Positions 8,195 to 15,740 of a stretch of 44,419 bases of DNA are shown here, piece by piece. The first letter of the stretch is position 1, and every line of letters begins with the position of its first letter. A program made the position numbers and the translations under genes. Under the pieces are notes generated by a model. That model worked only from the letters and a program-made list of their open reading frames with translations. It was not told the DNA's origin and did no database searches. The stretch comes from Pelagibacteraceae bacterium AG-430-F16 (GTDB lineage: Bacteria; Pseudomonadota; Alphaproteobacteria; Pelagibacterales; Pelagibacteraceae): NCBI GenBank assembly GCA_003213015.1, contig QCOG01000004.1, positions 77,486 to 121,904 on the forward strand. The letters run 5' to 3'.

Positions 8195-9893
8195 ATTTTT
8201 TGTTTTTGTGTCTAATAATTTTAAATTTATACTCTCTTTGTTTTAACTCACTTATTAATTTTGTAAAGTTTTTGAGATCAGAAATAATTAGATTAAATCT
8301 AAAATTAATAGAGGTTTTAGTTTTTTCTACCATTTCAACGCTAGAAATATTTACGTGATTTTCTCCAATCATAGTAGTCACTGTTCCAAGGACACCTGGT
8401 TTATCAGGTAACGAAATCCAAAGAGTGGTATTATATCTTTTATTAATTGGTTTAGAATTTTCTCTATATTGCCAATATCTCCTTATTGCGGCTCTTGCTT
8501 TACCTGTTTTTGTGGAGCTTAACCAATGTAAAGAGGGTGATACTTTCTTTGATGTTATAATTTTTACTACATCTCCATTTCTAAGAATACTTTGTAAATG
8601 ACTATCTTTACCATTTATTTCTGATCCAATGGCAGTATCTCCAACTTGTGTGTGTACAGCATATGCAAAATCTATGGGAGTGGCATCTTTTGGAAGTTTA
8701 ATTAGAGATCCTTTTGGCGTGAAGCAAAATACATTTTCTTGAAACATTTGAAGTCTAGTATATTCATAAAAATCATCAGGATTTTCGTTTCTCTCAATAA
8801 TTTCAACTAGGTCTTTTAACCAATCATATTCTTTCCAAGTTAAAGAATTAAATTTTTCAGAAGATTTATATTTCCAATGAGAAGCAATACCTCTTTGAGC
8901 AAATTCGTGCATCTGCATTGTTCTTAATTGGATTTCAATGGGTCTTTTGTTTGGACCGATAATAGCAGTATGTAGTGATTGATATTTGTTTATTTTAGGA
9001 GATGAAATATAATCTTTAAATCTTCCTGGTATACAATTCCACTTTTTGTGAAACACCCCCAAGGTTTTATAGCAATCTGATACATCATCAACAATTACTC
9101 TAAATCCGATTATATCCGTGATTTGTTCAAGTGATGTCCTTTTTTTTTGAATTTTTCTCCAAATAGAGAAAGGTGTTTTCTCTCTACCAAATATTTTAAC
9201 GTTTAATCCTTCTGCTTTTAAAATTTTTTGAAACTCTTCAGAAATCATATTAAAACTTGAAATATTATTTTCTTTTATTTCATCAAGTCTTTTCTTAACA
9301 AGATATCTCGCTTCAGGGTTTAAAATTTCAAAAGAAAGATCTTCAAGCTCATCTCTAATTCTATTCATGCCCATTCTGTCTGCTAAAGGAGCATATATTT
9401 CCATCGTTTCTTTAGCCTTTTTAATTTGTTTTTCTTTAAGTTTTACAAACTTAATTGTTCTCATGTTGTGAAGTCTGTCAGCTAACTTTACGAGAAGAAC
9501 TCTTATATCTTTTGAGGTTGCTATGATTAATTTTCTAAAATTCTCAGCTTTAGAGTCTTGTGCTGCTTGATTTTCAAATTCAGAAATTTTTGTTACCCCT
9601 TCTACTAAATCAGCAACTTCTTGACCAAATTCTTCCTTGATCGTTTTATAAGTAGCTTTAGTATCTTCAATTGTATCGTGTAATAATCCAGTTGCAATAG
9701 TTGCACTATCAAGTTTTAAATCTGAAAGAATATTAGCTACAGCTATTGGGTGAATGATATATGGCACACCTTCATCCCTTTTTTGTTTCTTGTGAGCCTC
9801 AAGTGCAAAATTATAGGCTTTAGTTAAAGTTGTTGGGTTTAAAAACTTATTATATTCTCTTACCTTATTTATTAATTCTTCAGATTTAAGCAT
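8151..9893 (-). CDS. spoT: Bifunctional (p)ppGpp synthetase/hydrolase (Rel/SpoT), short form
   Basis: 580 aa, against roughly 700-750 for typical RelA/SpoT proteins. Domains in order: HD hydrolase (about 25-175; IHPIAVA, LLHDTIEDT, KLADRLHNMRT all present), synthetase (about 235-350; GFRVIVDD, the RFKDYI charge motif typical of bifunctional enzymes, YQSLHT, EIQLRT with the catalytic Glu), TGS (about 385-445; FCFTPKGSLIKLP), then a short helical stretch leading straight into a C-terminal ACT domain (LPDKPGVLGTVTTM, about 505-575). The Cys-containing zinc-finger/RIS module normally before ACT is not visible. Both catalytic halves look intact. The start overlaps folK by 8 bases; rpoZ, often found here in alphaproteobacteria, is absent. 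Confidence 0.96.
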   Translation of the reverse strand: MLKSEELINKVREYNKFLNPTTLTKAYNFALEAHKKQKRDEGVPYIIHPIAVANILSDLKLDSATIATGLLHDTIEDTKATYKTIKEEFGQEVADLVEGVTKISEFENQAAQDSKAENFRKLIIATSKDIRVLLVKLADRLHNMRTIKFVKLKEKQIKKAKETMEIYAPLADRMGMNRIRDELEDLSFEILNPEARYLVKKRLDEIKENNISSFNMISEEFQKILKAEGLNVKIFGREKTPFSIWRKIQKKRTSLEQITDIIGFRVIVDDVSDCYKTLGVFHKKWNCIPGRFKDYISSPKINKYQSLHTAIIGPNKRPIEIQLRTMQMHEFAQRGIASHWKYKSSEKFNSLTWKEYDWLKDLVEIIERNENPDDFYEYTRLQMFQENVFCFTPKGSLIKLPKDATPIDFAYAVHTQVGDTAIGSEINGKDSHLQSILRNGDVVKIITSKKVSPSLHWLSSTKTGKARAAIRRYWQYRENSKPINKRYNTTLWISLPDKPGVLGTVTTMIGENHVNISSVEMVEKTKTSINFRFNLIISDLKNFTKLISELKQREYKFKIIRHKNKKYAFFKKFFGGFKKN

Positions 9894-10437
9894 ACTTAAT
9901 TATACCATTTGTTTGGTAAATCTTTATATCACTAATTGACTTAGAGCTTAATTTTTTTATTAAAATATCTATTTTTTGCTTATTTTTTGGATGTATCCAG
10001 TTTTTTTTTATTTCATACAATGGAATTAAAGTAAAATTTCTTTCGTGCATTCTTGGGTGTGGGGTAATAATTCTTTTTCCTTTATAGACAATATTTTTAC
10101 AAGAATTATTAAAATCAATAATATCAATATCGCAAGTTCGAGGAGCGTTTTTTATATTTTTTTTTCGACCTAATAATATCTCTATTTTTTTTATTTTTTC
10201 AAATAAATCGATTATTGTTAAACCTGTTTTGCATTCAATGATTAGATTTAAAAATTTAGGATTTGATTGGTTTGGCCATGATGGAGTTTCATAAAGTTTT
10301 GAAACTTTAATAAAGGAACAAAAACGTGATAAATGAAATTTAGTTTTTTCAATGTTATCAGCTCTATTTCCTAAGTTTGAACCTAGTGCCAATATAATCG
10401 TATTATGACGACCTTCTAAAATATCTTGCTTTATCAC
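9886..10437 (-). CDS. folK: 2-amino-4-hydroxy-6-hydroxymethyldihydropteridine pyrophosphokinase (HPPK)
   Basis: About 183 aa using a GTG at 10437. The frame stays open to 10581, but that part only re-reads smpB in another frame. HPPK normally begins close to the ALGSNLGNR motif (here [17 protein letters not shown]), so the GTG is the best canonical start and still overlaps smpB by 35 bases. Role: pyrophosphorylation of hydroxymethyl-dihydropterin in folate synthesis. Visible: [16 protein letters not shown] (substrate loop), [19 protein letters not shown] (the R..R..DxDI catalytic and Mg-binding Asp pair), [20 protein letters not shown]. Folate supply links to the C1 genes of the window. Start uncertain, function certain. 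Confidence 0.92.
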   Translation of the reverse strand: MIKQDILEGRHNTIILALGSNLGNRADNIEKTKFHLSRFCSFIKVSKLYETPSWPNQSNPKFLNLIIECKTGLTIIDLFEKIKKIEILLGRKKNIKNAPRTCDIDIIDFNNSCKNIVYKGKRIITPHPRMHERNFTLIPLYEIKKNWIHPKNKQKIDILIKKLSSKSISDIKIYQTNGIIKYA

Positions 10438-10870
10438 GGTTCCAGTCCCTAGTTTTTTTTGTTTGTCGTTTATCAAATCTTTTCTTACCTTTTGCAACGG
10501 CAATCTCCAATTTTGCTCTACCTTTTTTGAAATACATTTTAAGAGGAATAAGTGATAATCCATCTCTATTAACTTTACCAATTAGTTTTTTTATCTCCCT
10601 TTTATTCAATAACAGCTTTCTTTCCTCTCTAGGATTATGGTTTGTGAAACTTGCCTCTTTATAAATTGGTATATGTGAATTTACTAAAAAAAACTCACCG
10701 TCTTTTTCGATAGCATAAGACTCTGCGATATTAACTTTACCTGCTCTCACAGACTTAATCTCAGATCCTTTTAATACTATTCCTGCCTCTAAAATTTCTT
10801 GAAAAAAAAAATTAAACGCTGCTTTTCTATTTAAACAAATTATTTTGTGTCCAGGTTCTTTTTTTATCAT
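10403..10870 (-). CDS. smpB: SsrA-binding protein SmpB
   Basis: 155 aa. Binds tmRNA and carries it to stalled ribosomes for trans-translation. Seen: [22 protein letters not shown] (beta-barrel start), [38 protein letters not shown], and the basic C-terminal tail [23 protein letters not shown], which threads into the mRNA channel. It begins 1 base after dapA ends, and its last 35 bases are shared with folK. dapA-smpB neighbourhood is typical for alphaproteobacteria. The tmRNA gene is not in the window. Confidence 0.97.
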   Translation of the reverse strand: MIKKEPGHKIICLNRKAAFNFFFQEILEAGIVLKGSEIKSVRAGKVNIAESYAIEKDGEFFLVNSHIPIYKEASFTNHNPREERKLLLNKREIKKLIGKVNRDGLSLIPLKMYFKKGRAKLEIAVAKGKKRFDKRQTKKTRDWNRDKARYFRRSS

Positions 10871-10871
10871 G

Positions 10872-11753
10872 CTACAATAATTTAGCAGACAATAATGCTT
10901 CTTTTACTTTTTTTTTAGTGGATTCTTGTATTTTAACCAACGGTAGTCTAACATCTTCACTGCACAGACCTAAAAGTTTAGCTGCGTATTTTGCAGGTGC
11001 CGGATTACTTTCAATAAATAGAGCTTTATGAAGTGGTTGAAGCAGAGCATCAATTCTTTCAGCCTCTTTAATTTCATTATCAGAATTTGATTTTGAAAAT
11101 TTTTGAAAATCTGAACATAACTTGGGCGCTATATTTGCTGTAACTGAAATTATACCAACGCCTCCTCTTTTATTAAATTCAAAAGCAAGACCGTCCTCAC
11201 CAGTTAACTGAATAAAATCAGGTCCTAATTTTTTCAAAGTTTGATCAAGTCTATTTAGGTCTCCTGTTGCGTCCTTTACACCAGCAATATTTTTTAATTC
11301 ATAAAGTCTTGCCATTGTATCAACTGACATGTCAATAACGCAGCGACTTGGGATATTATAAATAATAATTGGTAAACTAGTATTATCGTTGATTGATTTA
11401 TAGTGTTGATATAAACCTTCTTGTGTTGGTTTATTGTAATACGGGGTAACAACAAGTGCTCCGTCTGCTCCTGCTTTCTCTGCGTGCTTTGTCAGGGCCA
11501 CAGCTTCTGTCGTAGAATTTGACCCAGTGCCGGCAATTACAGGAACTTTGCCTTTGGCTTCTTTTATACAAAGTTCAATGACTTTTTCATGTTCTTCATG
11601 ACTCAATGTTGGAGATTCGCCCGTTGTTCCTGCAGGAACTAAACCGTTTGTACCATTTTCAATATGAAAATTTATTAATTTGATATAACAATCTTCATCT
11701 AATTTATTATTTTTAAACGGGGTTAATAATGCAACATTTGATCCTTTAAACAT
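10872..11753 (-). CDS. dapA: 4-hydroxy-tetrahydrodipicolinate synthase
   Basis: 293 aa. Condenses pyruvate with aspartate semialdehyde at the branch to lysine and diaminopimelate for peptidoglycan. Features: N-terminal [45 protein letters not shown] (Tyr of the catalytic triad), IIYNIPSR (second Tyr) and the Schiff-base Lys in GVKDATGD. It heads the ten-gene minus-strand chain reaching recO, so its upstream 40 bases probably carry the main promoter. Fully canonical. Confidence 0.97.
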   Translation of the reverse strand: MFKGSNVALLTPFKNNKLDEDCYIKLINFHIENGTNGLVPAGTTGESPTLSHEEHEKVIELCIKEAKGKVPVIAGTGSNSTTEAVALTKHAEKAGADGALVVTPYYNKPTQEGLYQHYKSINDNTSLPIIIYNIPSRCVIDMSVDTMARLYELKNIAGVKDATGDLNRLDQTLKKLGPDFIQLTGEDGLAFEFNKRGGVGIISVTANIAPKLCSDFQKFSKSNSDNEIKEAERIDALLQPLHKALFIESNPAPAKYAAKLLGLCSEDVRLPLVKIQESTKKKVKEALLSAKLL

Positions 11754-11793
11754 ATAACTTTATAACATAGATTATGGATTCATTTACAAAAAT
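11754..11793. promoter_or_regulatory. Divergent intergenic region dapA / lytic transglycosylase
   Basis: Only 40 A/T-rich bases separate the two start codons. A CATAAT hexamer on the minus strand and TTATAACAT on the plus strand are possible -10 elements; matching -35 elements would fall inside or beside the opposite coding sequence. No ribosome-binding consensus is seen before either ATG. Confidence 0.35.
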
Positions 11794-14043
11794 ATGATCT
11801 ATTTTAAAATATTTATCAAATTTATTTTAATCTTTCTATTAATTTTAGGCTCATATTCATTTTCAAATGAATTAATAATTCCTCCAAAAAAACCAGTATT
11901 GTCAGCTGAGGTTAAAAAAAATATTATTTCAAAAAAGAATATTATACCTCCAATAAAACCCACAGCTAAAAAAGAGAGAGAAATTAAAGAAGAAATAAAA
12001 GAAAAAATTGAAAAAGCAGAAACTGATAAGGATTTTCAAAATATAGGGATTTTGCTACCTAAAAAGAAACCAACAATAATAGTTAAAAAGACAGAGCCAA
12101 AAAAGGGGAAGGTTAAGAAATCAAAATACTATAGTAAAAAGGATGTAAAAATAGCTCAACAATCTTTAGATTTAATTAAAAGAAAAAAGTGGCAAAGTGC
12201 GATAAAAATTGCGTCACGTGCAAAAGATAAGTCAATTTATGATTTCACAATGTGGAGATACTTATTGCAAAGAAACAATAATGCAAATTATTCTGACTAT
12301 AGTTCATTTTTAAAAAGAAATGAAAGTTATCCTCGTCGTGGTAGAATTGAATATCTTTCTGAAAAGAAATTATCAGTTAAAAAAATTGGTCACAAAAAAA
12401 TAATAGATTTATTCGAGGATAAAAAACCATTAAGTGGATATGGGGAGATAGTTTTAGGGGAAAGCTTATTACAAAATGGGCAAAATGTAGACGGTATAAA
12501 GTTGATAAAAAAGGGATGGATCACTGCCGATTTATCTAAAGCAGAACTTAGGCCCACATACAAAAGAGTAAAAAAATATCTATCATCAGAAGACCATATT
12601 AGAAGGGCTGATTATCTAGCCTGGGAAAATAGATATTGGGATTTAAAAAGAATGTTGAGATATTTACCAAAAGATTATCAGCTTCTTTATACTGCGAGAC
12701 AATTACTAATGAGTAAGTCATATGGTGTAGACAATGCAATTTCAAAAGTGCCTGAAAGTTTTAGAAATGACCCAGGTCTTAACTATGATAGATTAAAATG
12801 GAGAAGAAAAAGAGGTCGAGTAGATAGCTCATTAGAAATTTTGTTAAACATTAAAAATACTAAGAGTTATATGGTAAGACCAGACAAATGGTGGGTAGAA
12901 AGGTCAATTATTGGAAGATCGTTAATTTATAAAAAGAAATATCAAACAGCCTACAAAATTGTCAATAACCACTCATTAGAACAAGGAACTCCGGAATTCG
13001 CTGAGGCAGAGTGGTTTAGTGGATGGGTTGCTTTAAGTTTCTTAAATGATCCAATTTTAGCAAGAGAACACTTTAAATCATTTTATCAAAATGTTGGATA
13101 TCCAATAAGTTTATCTAGAGGAGCATTTTGGTTAGGAAGAACGTATGAAAAATTGGGTGACCCCATAACAGCTAATAAATATTACAGTGAAGCATCTAAA
13201 TTTACAACTACATATTATGGACAACTTGCACACATGAAAATTAAACCGGACGAAACATTTTCTTTAAATGAAACCATGAAGGCAAACGACAAATATAAAA
13301 AAGAATTCAAGGATAAAAAATTATATAAACTTGTTTATTTGCTTCACGAGATTGAAAGAGATAAATATACAAAACATATTTTGCGTCATTTAGCTCTTGA
13401 TAATATAGATCAAGGAAGTGAAGTTCTAGCTGCAGAGCTTGCAACTGAAATTTCAAGATATGATTTTGCAATTCAGATATCTAAATTGGCATCTTATGAA
13501 AAAAGATTTCATAATCAATATAACTATCCTGTTATCAGTACACCAACTATGGTTGGAGGAAGAAAAATTCCTAACCCTGCATTGATACTTGCAGTTATTA
13601 GACAAGAGAGTGAATTTGATAGTAAAGCAAATAGTTACGCTGGTGCGAGAGGTATGATGCAACTTATGACTTACACAGCTAAGGTTGTTGCAAAACAAGC
13701 TAAGCTACCTTATTCAAAATCAAGATTAACTTCAGATCCTGAGTATAACATAAATTTAGGTTCACATTATTTGGCGGGACTAATTTTAGAATATGATGGT
13801 GCCTACCCTTTTGCTATTGCTGGTTATAATGCAGGTCCTAAAAGAGTAAGATATTGGAAAAAAATAAATAAAGACCCTCAAAAGAATCAGGTTGATTATG
13901 TAGATTGGATTGAGCTTATTAAGTTTAAAGAAACCAGGAATTATGTGCAAAGAGTTTTAGAAAATTATAACGTTTACAGATACGTGCTAGAACAAAAACC
14001 TATTAAAATGAAAGATTTTTTCGCTAATTATCCCCTATATTAA
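11794..14043 (+). CDS. slt: Soluble lytic murein transglycosylase (Slt70-like)
   Basis: 749 aa. Cleaves the MurNAc-GlcNAc bond of peptidoglycan with anhydro-ring formation in the periplasm. N-terminus: a hydrophobic segment (FKIFIKFILIFLLILGSYSF, about 4-24) that looks like a signal peptide or anchor. Residues ~28-110 are Lys/Pro-rich with three similar IPPKKP / IPPIKP / LPKKKP blocks and a charged helix. A long alpha-superhelical region (about 115-560) matches the Slt U/L-domain type. The C-terminal SLT domain (about 590-730) has ILAVIRQESEFD with catalytic Glu605, GARGMMQLM, LGSHYLAGL and AIAGYNAGP. Divergent from dapA, a diaminopimelate gene, so both neighbours concern cell wall. Gene symbol by homology only. 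Confidence 0.93.
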   Translation: MIYFKIFIKFILIFLLILGSYSFSNELIIPPKKPVLSAEVKKNIISKKNIIPPIKPTAKKEREIKEEIKEKIEKAETDKDFQNIGILLPKKKPTIIVKKTEPKKGKVKKSKYYSKKDVKIAQQSLDLIKRKKWQSAIKIASRAKDKSIYDFTMWRYLLQRNNNANYSDYSSFLKRNESYPRRGRIEYLSEKKLSVKKIGHKKIIDLFEDKKPLSGYGEIVLGESLLQNGQNVDGIKLIKKGWITADLSKAELRPTYKRVKKYLSSEDHIRRADYLAWENRYWDLKRMLRYLPKDYQLLYTARQLLMSKSYGVDNAISKVPESFRNDPGLNYDRLKWRRKRGRVDSSLEILLNIKNTKSYMVRPDKWWVERSIIGRSLIYKKKYQTAYKIVNNHSLEQGTPEFAEAEWFSGWVALSFLNDPILAREHFKSFYQNVGYPISLSRGAFWLGRTYEKLGDPITANKYYSEASKFTTTYYGQLAHMKIKPDETFSLNETMKANDKYKKEFKDKKLYKLVYLLHEIERDKYTKHILRHLALDNIDQGSEVLAAELATEISRYDFAIQISKLASYEKRFHNQYNYPVISTPTMVGGRKIPNPALILAVIRQESEFDSKANSYAGARGMMQLMTYTAKVVAKQAKLPYSKSRLTSDPEYNINLGSHYLAGLILEYDGAYPFAIAGYNAGPKRVRYWKKINKDPQKNQVDYVDWIELIKFKETRNYVQRVLENYNVYRYVLEQKPIKMKDFFANYPLY

Positions 14044-14054
14044 TTTCAAAGAAA

Positions 14055-14149
14055 TGGCGGAAGGAGAGGGATTCGAACCCTCGGTACACCTTTTCAAGCG
14101 TACGGCGGTTTAGCAAACCGCTGGTTTAAACCAGCTCACCCATCCTTCC
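14055..14149 (-). tRNA. tRNA-Ser (anticodon GCU)
   Basis: 95 nt including an encoded CCA. Read on the minus strand: acceptor GGAAGGA pairs with TCCTTCC, discriminator G73 (serine identity), anticodon stem GCGGT/ACCGC around loop TTGCTAA, so the anticodon is GCT (template 14112-14114) decoding AGC/AGU. A long variable arm (GTAC...GTAC pairing) marks a class II tRNA, and the T-arm is AGGG-TTCGAAT-CCCT. The tRNA faces away from soxB, 62 bases from its start codon, and its 3' end lies 11 bases from the slt stop codon, so slt and the tRNA are convergent with almost no terminator space. Confidence 0.96.
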
Positions 14150-14211
14150 TTATATACTGTGTAACTTGAAATCATTGAATATTCAATATTTATCAAGTAA
14201 TTTCTCGAAAA
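14150..14211. promoter_or_regulatory. Divergent tRNA-Ser / sox promoter region with palindrome
   Basis: Holds a perfect 14-base palindrome ATTGAATATTCAAT at 14174-14187, nested inside a nearly concentric outer inverted repeat ACTTGA (14164-14169) / TCAAGT (14193-14198). On the plus strand TTGAAA (14166-14171) and TTTATC (14189-14194), 17 bases apart, could be the sox -35 and -10, which would put the palindrome in the spacer. On the minus strand TTGAAT with TACACA 17 bases later could drive the tRNA. The palindrome is read directly; the promoters and any regulator are inferred. Confidence 0.5.
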
Positions 14212-15465
14212 ATGAAAAATAAATATTCTATATTTTCTTTAATAAAGAATGCTTTTAGCAACCATGAAAATTGGCAAAGAGCATGGAGAGATCCTGAGCC
14301 TAAAAAAGAGTATGATGCTGTAATTGTTGGGGGCGGCGGTCACGGTTTAGCTACTGCATACTATTTGGCAAAAAAACATAATTTAACAAATATTGCTGTT
14401 GTTGAGAAAGGTTGGATTGGTGGAGGTAACACTGGGAGAAATACAACAATAATAAGATCAAATTATTTATGGGACGCCAGTGCAGGTTTATATGATCATG
14501 CATTAAAGATTTGGGAAGGTTTGTCTCAAGAACTTAATTACAATCTAATGTTTAGCCAAAGAGGAGTTATGAATCTGGCTCATAATTTACAAGATGTAAG
14601 AGATTTAAAAAGAAGAACTCACGCTAATAGATTAAATGGTATTGATGCTGTTTGGTTGGAGACAAGTGAGGTAAAAAAGTTTTGTCCAATAATAAATACA
14701 TCTCAAGATATTAGGTATCCAGTATTAGGTGGAACACTACAAAGAAGAGCTGGCACAGCTAGACATGATGCCGTTGCTTGGGGTTATGCAAGAGGCGCTG
14801 ATGAAATGGGAGTTGATATAATTCAAAATTGCGAAGTTAAAGGCATTAAAAGAAATGGAGATACAGTTGAAGGTATAGAAACAACAAGAGGATTTATTAA
14901 AACTAAAAAGATTGGCGTTGTTGCTGCAGGACATTCAAGCGTAATAGCAAATATGGCGGGACTTAAGTTGCCACTTGAAAGTAAACCCTTGCAAGCGCTA
15001 GTATCGGAGCCAGTAAAACCAATAATTGATACTGTTGTAATGTCAAATGCTGTTCATGCTTATGTAAGTCAATCAGATAAAGGTGAATTAGTGATTGGTG
15101 CAGGAACTGACTCATATGTTTCTTACACACAAAAGGGAAGTTTTAATATTGTAGAAGAAACACTTAAAGCTATATTAGAATTATATCCAATTTTTAGTAG
15201 AATGAAGATGTTAAGACAATGGGGTGGAATTGTTGACATTTGTCCAGATGCAAGCCCGATAATTAGTAAAACATCAATCAAAGGTCTTTATTTTAATTGT
15301 GGTTGGGGAACTGGTGGATTTAAAGCAACACCTGGTTCGGGCGATTTATTTGCTCATACAATCGCTAATGATGAACCTCATAAATTAAATGCTGCGTTTA
15401 ACATTAATAGATTTGTAAGTGGTGATCTAGTAGATGAACATGGAGCAGCAGCTGTTGCCCACTAA
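14212..15465 (+). CDS. soxB: Sarcosine oxidase, beta subunit
   Basis: 417 aa, usual length. In the heterotetrameric enzyme the beta subunit holds FAD, where sarcosine is oxidised, and the covalent FMN. Seen: [18 protein letters not shown] (dinucleotide-binding GxGxxG, about residues 37-54), [21 protein letters not shown], and [18 protein letters not shown], where His185 sits in the ARHD motif that carries the FMN link in this family; near the C-terminus [20 protein letters not shown] closes the FAD site. First gene of soxB-D-A-G: its TAA overlaps the soxD ATG by one base (TAATG). Product glycine can feed GlyA. A dimethylglycine-specific relative is less likely because the full four-subunit cluster is present. 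Confidence 0.96.
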   Translation: MKNKYSIFSLIKNAFSNHENWQRAWRDPEPKKEYDAVIVGGGGHGLATAYYLAKKHNLTNIAVVEKGWIGGGNTGRNTTIIRSNYLWDASAGLYDHALKIWEGLSQELNYNLMFSQRGVMNLAHNLQDVRDLKRRTHANRLNGIDAVWLETSEVKKFCPIINTSQDIRYPVLGGTLQRRAGTARHDAVAWGYARGADEMGVDIIQNCEVKGIKRNGDTVEGIETTRGFIKTKKIGVVAAGHSSVIANMAGLKLPLESKPLQALVSEPVKPIIDTVVMSNAVHAYVSQSDKGELVIGAGTDSYVSYTQKGSFNIVEETLKAILELYPIFSRMKMLRQWGGIVDICPDASPIISKTSIKGLYFNCGWGTGGFKATPGSGDLFAHTIANDEPHKLNAAFNINRFVSGDLVDEHGAAAVAH

Positions 15466-15740
15466 TGTTTTTAATTAATTGTCCATATTGTGGTGAAAGA
15501 GATCAATCAGAATTTGTTTCTGGTGGTGAAGCTCATATAGTAAGACCTAAACAACCTACTGAGTTAAATGATGATCAATGGGCAGAATATTTGTTTATGA
15601 GAAAAAATATTAAGGGTATCCAATTTGAAAGATGGAATCATGCACATGGATGTAGAAAGTGGTTTAATGTAGCTCGTGATACCTCAAATGATAAAATAGA
15701 AAAAATTTACAAAATTGGTGAACAACCACCAAAATTATAA
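15465..15740 (+). CDS. soxD: Sarcosine oxidase, delta subunit
   Basis: 91 aa, typical of SoxD. A small structural subunit that binds one zinc. Cys6 and Cys9 (CPYCG) and the C-terminal HAHGCRKWF block (His59, Cys63) are the expected ligands. RPKQP and the WAEYLFMRKN segment are conserved family features. It is joined to soxB and soxA by one-base TAATG overlaps on both sides, so the three are almost certainly translated from one message in fixed proportion. Confidence 0.95.
   Translation: MFLINCPYCGERDQSEFVSGGEAHIVRPKQPTELNDDQWAEYLFMRKNIKGIQFERWNHAHGCRKWFNVARDTSNDKIEKIYKIGEQPPKL

Noticed and set aside
10438..10581. N-terminal 48-residue extension of folK
   Set aside because: This is smpB read in a different frame; the HPPK family starts close to the ALGSNLGNR motif.
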